Assembly (NCBI RefSeq): GCF_003797765.1 | Contig: NZ_RKMB01000001.1 | Coordinates: forward strand, 434,001 to 498,000 | DNA: 64,000 nt | DNA from: Ramlibacter sp. WS9 | GTDB taxonomy: Bacteria > Pseudomonadota > Gammaproteobacteria > Burkholderiales > Burkholderiaceae_C | Direction: 5' to 3' | Shown: piece after piece, positions 56,101 through 64,000 of the stretch | How positions within the stretch are numbered: the first letter of the stretch is position 1 | How the letters are laid out: each line of letters opens with the position of its first letter | Notes under the pieces: generated by a model | What the model saw: the letters and a program-made list of their open reading frames with translations, nothing else | Told to the model about the DNA's origin: nothing | Databases searched by the model: none | Position numbers and translations under genes: made by a program

Positions 56101-57687
56101 TTGGAAAATGCATATCTCCGGCGTGATTGGATGAAGATGGCTGCGGGCATGGCGCTGCTGCCTGGCGCGGCAACCGTCGCTTGGGCGCAGCCCGTCAAGC
56201 GCCTGCGCATCGGCTTGGCCGCGCCCAATACGACGATCGATCCTCACCTGCAAAGCAATGCGCCCAACAACGCATTGGCGACGCACATCTTCGATTCGCT
56301 CGTGGTCAACGACGAAGCGTCGCGTTCCAAACCGGGACTCGCGTCTTCGTGGAAAACCATCGACGAGACCCATTGGGAATTCACGATGCGACCCGGCATC
56401 AAGTTCTCCGACGGCACGCCGTTCAGCGCCGAGGACGTGAAGGTATCGATCAATCGCGCGGGGACGATCCCGAGCGTCGCGTCGTTCCGCACTTACACGC
56501 GCTCGGTCAAGAGCATCACCGCGTCGGGCAACAAACTGATTTTCGAAACCACGGCGCCGGACCCGCTGCTTCCCAACTCGCTGAGCCGCATCCGCATCAT
56601 CAGCGCGAAACACAAGGACACGCCCAGCGCGGAATTCAACGCAGGCCGGGCCGCGATCGGTACCGGGCCGTATGTCCTCAAGGAATACGTGCCGGGCAGC
56701 CACGTCCTGCTGGTGCGCAATGAATCGTACTGGGGCGAGAAGAGCCCGTGGCCCGAAGTGCAACTTCGCATCGTCACCGATGCGGGCGCCCGCGTCGCGA
56801 ACCTCCTGTCCGGCGAGCTCGACCTGATCGACGAGGTCCCGTATGAAGCGCTGGAGCGCATCAAGGGCGACAAGCGCTTCCACCTGATCACCGGCATCTC
56901 GAGCCGGGTGGTCTACCTGGCCTTCGACCAGAGCCGGGACGTGACGCCGTTTGCGTTCGACCTGAACGGAAAGCCGCTGCCGAAGAACCCGTTCAAGGAC
57001 CCTCGCGTACGCCAGGCCATCGATCTGGCGATCAGCCGGCGCGCCATCGTCGACCGCGTGATGGAGGGCAATGCGGTGCTGGCGGCGCAGTTCTTGCCCA
57101 AGGGATCATTCGGTACTTCGCCCAAGATCGAACCCGCCTTGTACGACCCCAACAAGGCGCGGGCGCTGCTTGCCGAAGCGGGCTTCCCCAACGGTTTCAA
57201 GCTGACGATCCACGGCCCGAACAACCGCTACGTCAACGATGCCAAGATCGTGCAGGCCGTCGCGCAGATGCTCACCCGCGTGGGCATTGCCACCACGGTG
57301 GAAGTCATGCCGTGGTCGGTCTACGCAGGGAAAAGCGCGAACGCGGAATTCAGCTTCTGCCTGGGTTCGTGGGGCGTCAACACAGGCGAGACCTCCAACC
57401 CGCTCGTGGCCCTCGTGACAACCTTCAACAAGGAAGGCGGCACCGGCGCCAGCAACATGGGCCGCTACTCGAACCCGCAACTGGACGCGAAGGTGATGGA
57501 AGCCACGCGGACGATCGACAACGCCAAGCGCGGACAACTGCTGGCGGATGCGAGCGAAATCGTGTTCACCGATCGCGCCCTCCTGCCGCTGCATTTCGAA
57601 AAGGGCCTGTGGGCTGCGCGCAAGGAACTGGGCTACGTGGCGCGTGCGGACCAGTACACCCTGGCGATGAGCGTGAAGAAGACCTGA
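56101..57687 (+). CDS. ABC transporter substrate-binding protein (peptide/nickel type, SBP family 5)
   Basis: A 528-residue periplasmic receptor of the DppA/OppA class. The N-terminus has a Tat-like twin-arginine stretch (LRRDWMK) followed by a hydrophobic segment and AWA/QP, so export may be by Tat. SBP family 5 hallmarks include FDSLVVNDEASRSKPGLASSW, WEFTMRPGIKFSDGTPFSAEDV and GTGPYVL. TTG at 56101 has GGAG eight bases upstream and keeps the twin arginine; the first ATG would remove it. It heads the operon with hydrolase, GGT-family and ABC genes. The bound ligand may be a peptide or glutathione-like compound. Confidence 0.93.
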   Translation: MENAYLRRDWMKMAAGMALLPGAATVAWAQPVKRLRIGLAAPNTTIDPHLQSNAPNNALATHIFDSLVVNDEASRSKPGLASSWKTIDETHWEFTMRPGIKFSDGTPFSAEDVKVSINRAGTIPSVASFRTYTRSVKSITASGNKLIFETTAPDPLLPNSLSRIRIISAKHKDTPSAEFNAGRAAIGTGPYVLKEYVPGSHVLLVRNESYWGEKSPWPEVQLRIVTDAGARVANLLSGELDLIDEVPYEALERIKGDKRFHLITGISSRVVYLAFDQSRDVTPFAFDLNGKPLPKNPFKDPRVRQAIDLAISRRAIVDRVMEGNAVLAAQFLPKGSFGTSPKIEPALYDPNKARALLAEAGFPNGFKLTIHGPNNRYVNDAKIVQAVAQMLTRVGIATTVEVMPWSVYAGKSANAEFSFCLGSWGVNTGETSNPLVALVTTFNKEGGTGASNMGRYSNPQLDAKVMEATRTIDNAKRGQLLADASEIVFTDRALLPLHFEKGLWAARKELGYVARADQYTLAMSVKKT

Positions 57688-57690
57688 AGG

Positions 57691-58536
57691 ATGAACACGG
57701 CAACTTCGGACCGCGGCCGGGCGACCTACGATCTGGGCCCGACGGCCATCTTCGCATCGCGCGTCGACCCGCGCTTTCACTACTGCCTCTACGTGCCGCC
57801 TCAGGTGGACGAGGGCGTTCCAGTCGAGCTGCTCGTGGCCATGCACGGTTCGGGCCGCACTTCGTTCATGGACTTCCGCGACGGCTTTGCCGACTTCGGC
57901 CGGTGGAACAACTGCGCGATCCTCTGTCCGATCTTCCCGATCGGCGTGTTCGGCGACGGCAAGCGCAACGGCTACAAGTACATGGCCGAGCGAGACGTGC
58001 GCTATGACGAGATCGTGCTCGGCATGGTCGACGAACTGGCCGCCAAGTACAGGCAGGACTGGTCGCGTTTCGCCATCTTCGGCTACTCCGGCGGCGGTCA
58101 TTTCGCGCATCGTTTTGCGATCCTGCATCCGGACAAGCTCTGGGCGGCGTCGATCGGCGCACCCGGGTCGGTCACGCTGCTCGACGCCGACAAGGACTGG
58201 TGGGTCGGCATCCGCGATCTCTCGGCGAGGTTCGGCATCACGTTCGACGCAGCCGCGCTGGCGAAGGTGCCGGTGCAGATGATCGTCGGCGACGCCGATC
58301 TCGAGACGTGGGAGATCACGCACAAGGAAGGCGGCGAACACTGGTTGCCGGGGGCCAACGATGCCGGCGCCACGCGCCCCGAACGCCTCGCGACGCTCAA
58401 GGCATCGTTCGAGCGCGCGGGAGTCAACGTGCGCTTCGATTTGCTGCCCGGCGTGAGCCATGACCGGATGAAGACGCTCGCGCCGGTGCAGGACTTCCTC
58501 GCCTCGGTGCTCACGATGCGGCGGGGCCAGCGATGA
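57691..58536 (+). CDS. Alpha/beta hydrolase, PHB depolymerase-like
   Basis: A 281-residue hydrolase with oxyanion motif AMHGSGR, nucleophile elbow GYSGGG (Ser133), acid candidate in IVGDADLETW and His in LPGVSHDRM. No signal peptide, so cytoplasmic. It starts three bases after the stop of the binding-protein gene and its own end overlaps the next gene by four bases (ATGA), fixing it in the operon. The context suggests it removes an ester or similar group from the imported compound. Substrate unknown. Confidence 0.85.
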   Translation: MNTATSDRGRATYDLGPTAIFASRVDPRFHYCLYVPPQVDEGVPVELLVAMHGSGRTSFMDFRDGFADFGRWNNCAILCPIFPIGVFGDGKRNGYKYMAERDVRYDEIVLGMVDELAAKYRQDWSRFAIFGYSGGGHFAHRFAILHPDKLWAASIGAPGSVTLLDADKDWWVGIRDLSARFGITFDAAALAKVPVQMIVGDADLETWEITHKEGGEHWLPGANDAGATRPERLATLKASFERAGVNVRFDLLPGVSHDRMKTLAPVQDFLASVLTMRRGQR

Positions 58537-60173
58537 GAAACGGGATGGTCGTCGCGCCGCAGCCCGAAGCGGCGGAGGCGGGCGCCGCCGTCCTGGAGCG
58601 CGGCGGCAACGCGATCGACGCGGCCATCGCCTGCGCGTTCATGCAGGGCGTCGTCGATCCGATGATGTCGGGCATCGGCGGCTTCGGCTCGATGCAGGTG
58701 TACATGCCGGGCAAGGGCGTGCACGAGATCGTCGAGTTCTATGCGAAGGCGCCGCTCGCGGTAACGCCCGAGATGTGGGAACACAAGGTGCAGGGCCAGA
58801 CGCGCGACGGCTTCGCCTTCCTCGTCGAAAACCACATCAATGAAATCGGCCACCTGGCGGTGTGCACGCCGGGCAGCCTCAAAGGCTACGAGTACGCGCT
58901 CTCGCGCTACGGAACCATCGCCTGGAAGGACGCCATCGCCCCGGCAGTGGCACAGGCACGGCGCGGGTTCATGGTCCGCCCGCACGTGCACTGGTTCTGG
59001 TCGCAAGACCAAGCCGGCTCGGGCCAGATCAACACGGCGGACAAGCTGCGCTACAGCGCGACGGGCAGGAAGCTGTTCTTTCGCCAGGACGGCACGGTGA
59101 AGCAGCCGGGCGACATGGTCGTCAATGGCGAACTCGCCGACACGCTGGAACGCATTGCCCAATCCGGCGGCTCCGACATCTTCTACCGGGGTGACATCGC
59201 GCGTGTCATCGCGGCCGACATGGCGGCGAACGGCGGCTTGATCGGCCACGAGGACCTCGACACCTACGAACTCTCGGTGGCGCCGCCGTTGTGGGGCTCG
59301 TACCGCGGACGCCGCATCGCCACCAGTGGGCCACCGGCGAGCGGGATGTCGATGCTGCAAGTGCTGCACATCATGGAGAACTTCGACGTTGGCGCGCTGA
59401 AGCACAGCGGCACGGACCATGTGCGGCTGCTCGCCGAAGCCATGAAGTACATGACGATCGACAAGGACCAGCACATGGGAGATCCGGCCTACGTCGACGT
59501 GCCGGTCGAGCGGCTCACATCGAAGGCCTACGCAGAAGGACTCGCGGCGCGCATGCGCCGCGGCGAGCGCGCGGTGGTCAAGCGGCTGGGCCAGCCTTCG
59601 AGCCGCGACACGACACAGGTTTCGGTGGTCGACAGGCATGGCAATGCAGTGTCGATGACGCACACCCTCGGCAGCCCGTCGGGAGCGATTCCCGACGGCC
59701 TGGGGTTCATGCACAACGGAACCATGAGCCGCTTCGATCCGCGGCCGGGCCGCGCGGCCTCGCTCGCGCCCGGCAAGCGACGCGCGAGCTCCGCCGCGCC
59801 CACCATCGTCTTCGAAGGCGAGACGCCGCGCATCGTGATCGGCGCGCCCGGCGGCAGCTACATCGCTCCGGCGATCGCGCAGGGGATCATGAACGTGATC
59901 GACTTCGACATGTCGATGAGCGATGCGGTGGCCGCGCCGCGAGTCGTGGCCGTGTCGGATTCGATCGACGTGTCGAACCGAATCGCGATCCGCGTGACCG
60001 ATGAACTGCAGGCACTGGGCTACGACGTCAAGCGGTCGTCGCAGAGTTATGCGTTCGCGGCGCTGCACGGCATCGCGATCGACAACGACACGTGCCGCGG
60101 CGGCGCGGATCCGCAGCGCGATGGTCTCGCGGTGTCCGTACCGGCAGAGCCGCCGAAGGCAGCGAAGCCATGA
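58533..60173 (+). CDS. Gamma-glutamyltransferase family hydrolase, no signal peptide
   Basis: A 546-residue Ntn-hydrolase. The conserved GMVVAPQPEAAEAG start, the autoprocessing site with nucleophile Thr360 (RDTTQVSVVDRHGNAVSMT) and the GAPGGSYI loop identify the family. Unlike typical periplasmic GGT it has no signal sequence and begins directly with the catalytic domain, so it should act in the cytoplasm, on gamma-glutamyl or other amide compounds brought in by the ABC transporter. It overlaps both neighbours by four bases. Exact substrate is uncertain; relatives include non-glutathione amidohydrolases. Confidence 0.93.
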   Translation: MRNGMVVAPQPEAAEAGAAVLERGGNAIDAAIACAFMQGVVDPMMSGIGGFGSMQVYMPGKGVHEIVEFYAKAPLAVTPEMWEHKVQGQTRDGFAFLVENHINEIGHLAVCTPGSLKGYEYALSRYGTIAWKDAIAPAVAQARRGFMVRPHVHWFWSQDQAGSGQINTADKLRYSATGRKLFFRQDGTVKQPGDMVVNGELADTLERIAQSGGSDIFYRGDIARVIAADMAANGGLIGHEDLDTYELSVAPPLWGSYRGRRIATSGPPASGMSMLQVLHIMENFDVGALKHSGTDHVRLLAEAMKYMTIDKDQHMGDPAYVDVPVERLTSKAYAEGLAARMRRGERAVVKRLGQPSSRDTTQVSVVDRHGNAVSMTHTLGSPSGAIPDGLGFMHNGTMSRFDPRPGRAASLAPGKRRASSAAPTIVFEGETPRIVIGAPGGSYIAPAIAQGIMNVIDFDMSMSDAVAAPRVVAVSDSIDVSNRIAIRVTDELQALGYDVKRSSQSYAFAALHGIAIDNDTCRGGADPQRDGLAVSVPAEPPKAAKP

Positions 60174-61144
60174 CCGGCTGGCTGTTTCGCCGGATGCTTC
60201 AGGCGTTGCTCGTCGTGATCGCGATGACGGTGATCGTGTTCGCCGCGATCAACGTGATCGGCGATCCGGTGGCGATCCTCGTGGCGCCCGACGCCGACCA
60301 GGCCGAGCGCACGCGGGTCATCGCCTCGCTGGGCCTCGACCAGCCCCTGTGGCGGCAATACTTCACGTTCATCGGCGGCGCATTGCGCGGCGACATGGGC
60401 AAGAGCTTCGTGTTCGGCGAGCCCGCGCTCCAGGTGATCCTGCAGCGCATGCCGGCCACGCTCGAGCTCGCCATCAGTGCCATGGTGCTGGCGATCCTGA
60501 TCGGCATTCCGTGCGGCCTTTACGCGGGCCTGCGACCCGATTCACCGGTTTCCAAGACGCTCATGGCGGGATCGATCCTGGGCTTTTCCTTGCCCTCGTT
60601 CTGGGTGGGCCTGCTGCTGATCATGGTGTTCGCGGTGCAATTCGGCGTGCTGCCGGCCAGCGGCCGCGGTGAAACGCGCGAGCTGTTCGGCATCCAGTGG
60701 TCGTTCTTCACCGAGGACGGTTTGAAGCACCTCTTGCTGCCCGCATTGAATCTCGCGCTGTTCAAGATCTCGCTGGTGATGCGCCTCGTGCGAGCCGGCG
60801 TGCGCGAAGTGATGCCGCAGGAGTTCATCAAGTTCGCGCGCGCCAAGGGGCTGACCGAGACGCGGGTCATCGGTGTGCACGTGCTCAAGAACCTGCTGAT
60901 CCCGGTGGTGACCGTGATCGGGCTCGAATTCGGCTCGGTGATCGCGTTTTCGGTGGTGACGGAAAGCATCTTCGCGTGGCCGGGCATGGGCAAGCTCATC
61001 ATCGAAAGCATCAACCACCTCGATCGGCCGATGGTGGTCGCCTACCTCATGATCGTCGTGCTGCTGTTCGTCACGATCAATCTCGTGGTCGATTTCCTGT
61101 ACACATTGCTCGATCCGCGCGTGCGGATCGACGCCGGCAACTGA
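60170..61144 (+). CDS. ABC transporter permease (DppB/OppB type)
   Basis: A 324-residue inner-membrane permease with six or so hydrophobic segments, starting with LFRRMLQALLVVIAMTVIVFA and containing the binding-protein-dependent transport signature (EFIKFARAKGLTETRVIGVHVLKN) that contacts the ATPase. It carries the extended periplasmic N-terminal region of DppB-type permeases (LGLDQPLWRQYFTFIGGALRGDMG). ATG at 60170 overlaps the preceding stop. It pairs with the permease that starts 17 bp after its own stop codon. Confidence 0.94.
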   Translation: MTGWLFRRMLQALLVVIAMTVIVFAAINVIGDPVAILVAPDADQAERTRVIASLGLDQPLWRQYFTFIGGALRGDMGKSFVFGEPALQVILQRMPATLELAISAMVLAILIGIPCGLYAGLRPDSPVSKTLMAGSILGFSLPSFWVGLLLIMVFAVQFGVLPASGRGETRELFGIQWSFFTEDGLKHLLLPALNLALFKISLVMRLVRAGVREVMPQEFIKFARAKGLTETRVIGVHVLKNLLIPVVTVIGLEFGSVIAFSVVTESIFAWPGMGKLIIESINHLDRPMVVAYLMIVVLLFVTINLVVDFLYTLLDPRVRIDAGN

Positions 61145-61161
61145 AAAAAGACGGAAAAACC

Positions 61162-62073
61162 ATGGCGTCCTCAACCTCCGCACTCGCGATCCGCCCGGAC
61201 ATCGAGACGCCCTTGCGGCGCATCGTCCGCGAATTCGCAACTTCTCGCATGGCCATGGCCGGACTGGTGCTGCTGGTGCTGATCGTGGCGATCGCCCTGT
61301 TCGCGCCGGTGCTCGCGCCGCAGAATCCGTACGACCTCAATCAGATCGACATCATGGACGGCCGCCTGCCGCCGGGCTCGCATTCGTTGTCGGGCCAACT
61401 CTTTGTGCTCGGCACCGACGACCAGGGCCGCGACATGCTGTCGGGAATCATGTATGGCTTGCGCATCTCGCTGAGCGTGGGGGTGGCTTCGGCCCTCGTC
61501 GCCGCGATGATCGGCGCATCGCTCGGCTTGATCGCGGCCTATGCCGGCGGCCGGATCGAAAGCGCGATCATGCGCCTGGTCGACCTGCAGCTCTCGTTCC
61601 CGTCGATCCTCGTCGCGCTGATGATCCTCGCGTTCCTCGGCAAGGGGGTGGTGAACGTCGTCATCGCGCTGATCATCGTCGAATGGGCGACCTACGCGCG
61701 GACCGCGCGGGCCACGGCTTTGGTGGAGCGTCGCAAGGAATACATCGAGGCGGCCGAGTGCCTCGCACTTTCGAGCCGGCGCGTGATCTTCAGGCACTTG
61801 CTGCCCAATTGCCTGCCGCCGCTGATCGTGATCGCCACCGTGCAGGTGGCGCGCGCCATCGCGCTCGAAGCCACGCTGTCGTTCCTCGGCCTCGGTGTTC
61901 CGGTGACCGAACCCAGCCTGGGGTTGCTGATCGCCAACGGCTACCAGTACATGCTCTCCGGCAAGTTCTGGATCAGTTTTTACCCGGGCATCGCGCTCTT
62001 GATCGCAATCGTGTCGATCAACCTGGTCGGCGACCAGCTGCGCGACGTGCTCAATCCGCGGGCCCACTCATGA
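61162..62073 (+). CDS. ABC transporter permease (DppC/OppC type)
   Basis: A 303-residue permease with the N-terminal OppC-type membrane helix (MAMAGLVLLVLIVAIALFAPV), the HxLGTDDQGRDMLSGIMYG-type motif and the EAA signature (YIEAAECLALSSRRVIFRHLLPN). It forms a heterodimer with the DppB-type permease just upstream. ATG at 61162 is 17 bp after the previous stop; the stop codon overlaps the next ATG. Confidence 0.94.
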   Translation: MASSTSALAIRPDIETPLRRIVREFATSRMAMAGLVLLVLIVAIALFAPVLAPQNPYDLNQIDIMDGRLPPGSHSLSGQLFVLGTDDQGRDMLSGIMYGLRISLSVGVASALVAAMIGASLGLIAAYAGGRIESAIMRLVDLQLSFPSILVALMILAFLGKGVVNVVIALIIVEWATYARTARATALVERRKEYIEAAECLALSSRRVIFRHLLPNCLPPLIVIATVQVARAIALEATLSFLGLGVPVTEPSLGLLIANGYQYMLSGKFWISFYPGIALLIAIVSINLVGDQLRDVLNPRAHS

Positions 62074-63049
62074 GCGCGGCCGAAGAGACGGTGCTCGAGG
62101 TGCGGGGCCTGCGCACCTGGTTCCCGAGCCGGCAGGGCGAGATCAAGTCGGTCGACGGCATCTCGTTCAGCGTGAAGAAGGGCAAGGTGCTGGGGCTCGT
62201 GGGGGAGTCCGGGTCCGGCAAGTCGATCACAGGTTTCTCGATCATGGGCTTGCTCGAGCCGCCGGGGCGCATCGTCGAGGGACAAATCCTCTACAAGGGA
62301 CAGGACCTCGCAGTGCTCGACCGCGAAGCGATGCGGCGCCTGCGCGGCCGGCACATCGCCATGATCTTCCAGGATCCGATGATGACGCTCAATCCCGTCC
62401 TGCGTGTCGACACCCAGATGGTCGAGGCGCTCAAGGCACACGAGCGGATTTCGACCACCGATGCCTGGAATCGCGCTTGCGGCGTGCTGGGCACAATGGG
62501 CATTCCCAGTCCGCAGGAACGGATGTCGGCCTACCCGCACCAGCTGTCGGGCGGGATGCGGCAACGGGTGGCGATTGCGATCGCCTTGTTGCACAAGCCT
62601 GAGCTCCTGATCGCCGACGAACCTACCACGGCACTCGACGTGACGATCCAGGCGCAAATTCTTGCGGAAGTCCAGAAGCTGGCGCGTGAGCAGGAGATGG
62701 CCTTGATCTGGATCACGCACGATCTTTCGGTCGTCTCGCGCCTGGCCGATGACCTGGCCGTGATGTACGCCGGCAGGATCGTCGAGTACGGGGCGGTGGC
62801 CGACGTCGTCGATCGGCCGCGCCATCCCTACACCGCCGGCCTGATCGATTCGGTGCCGAGCCGCAATGCCATCGGCACCCGGCTGCGCCAGATTCCCGGC
62901 ACCACGCCCAGCATCCTCGACCTGCCCGAAGGCTGCTCTTTCCGCACAAGGTGCGCGCGCGCTGACGATGCCTGCCTGAAGATGCCCGATCTCGCAGCCG
63001 CGGGGCGCCAGGCCTACCGGTGTTTCCATCCCGTCGAGGTGCCCGCAGC

Positions 63050-63053
<4 letters not shown>
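62070..63053 (+). CDS. ABC transporter ATP-binding protein (DppD/OppD type)
   Basis: A 327-residue ATPase: Walker A GESGSGKS, Q-loop (IFQDPMMTLNP), signature LSGGMRQR, Walker B LLIADEPTTALD and switch His (ITHDLSVV). The C-terminal oligopeptide-transporter extension ends with a cysteine cluster (GCSFRTRCARADDACLKMP) typical of OppD/DppD, where it can carry an iron-sulfur cluster. The gene overlaps both neighbours by four bases. Confidence 0.95.

Positions 63054-64000
<947 letters not shown>

Overview
The window is high-GC DNA with closely packed genes. Its content (nadK divergent from hrcA, dodecin, DadA, a type II secretion-like operon with split GspL, dipeptide-type ABC genes) suggests a betaproteobacterium of the order Burkholderiales, probably Comamonadaceae-like. 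That placement rests on gene content and protein character only; no 16S rRNA gene is present.

Layout. 1-6748 is ordinary chromosome: recN (cut by the window edge) and nadK on the minus strand, hrcA, a tRNA with CAU anticodon, two tiny minus-strand ORFs, a MipA/OmpV outer-membrane protein, a PHB-depolymerase-type esterase, dodecin and a DadA-type dehydrogenase. 6907-36359 is the unusual part: two tandem paralogous cassettes on the plus strand. Each starts with a secreted protein of more than 2200 residues (cyclase-like alpha/alpha repeats at the N-terminus, a variable middle, an almost identical C-terminal third). A secreted protein with a transglutaminase-like fold follows 19 bp later. In cassette 1 that second protein continues into RHS repeats and a C-terminal HNH-like nuclease domain, followed by an ATGA-overlapping candidate immunity gene and two further orphan-like genes. 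In cassette 2 it is short, without RHS repeats, and ends in a membrane segment and a cysteine-rich tail, with one overlapping candidate immunity gene. The cassettes share a region at a constant 18,501 bp offset, within which about 1.77 kb is nearly identical, pointing to recent gene conversion.

36430-46574 (minus) is a compact type II secretion / type IV pilus-like operon: lytic transglycosylase, GspG, F, E, PilM-, PilN-, PilO- and GspC/PilP-like proteins, a secretin lipoprotein with an extra cohesin-like C-terminus, and three pseudopilins. It converges on the cassettes and is a candidate, unproven export route for the Sec-signal-bearing giant proteins. 46816-48617 holds a membrane/TPR protein and tRNA-Arg(ACG) with a strong terminator.

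48884-55126 encodes a 2080-residue protein fusing a degenerate Ser/Thr kinase domain, an AAA/NACHT-like ATPase, GAF, two PAS, a histidine kinase and a receiver. 55186-64000 is a catabolic/uptake locus: an IclR regulator divergent from an operon of peptide-type binding protein, alpha/beta hydrolase, signal-less gamma-glutamyltransferase-family hydrolase, two permeases and two ABC ATPases (the last cut by the window edge).

The best candidate for a new system is the pair of giant-protein + transglutaminase-like/RHS + coupled small-gene cassettes, which looks like a Sec-dependent polymorphic-toxin locus rather than a type VI Rhs locus.
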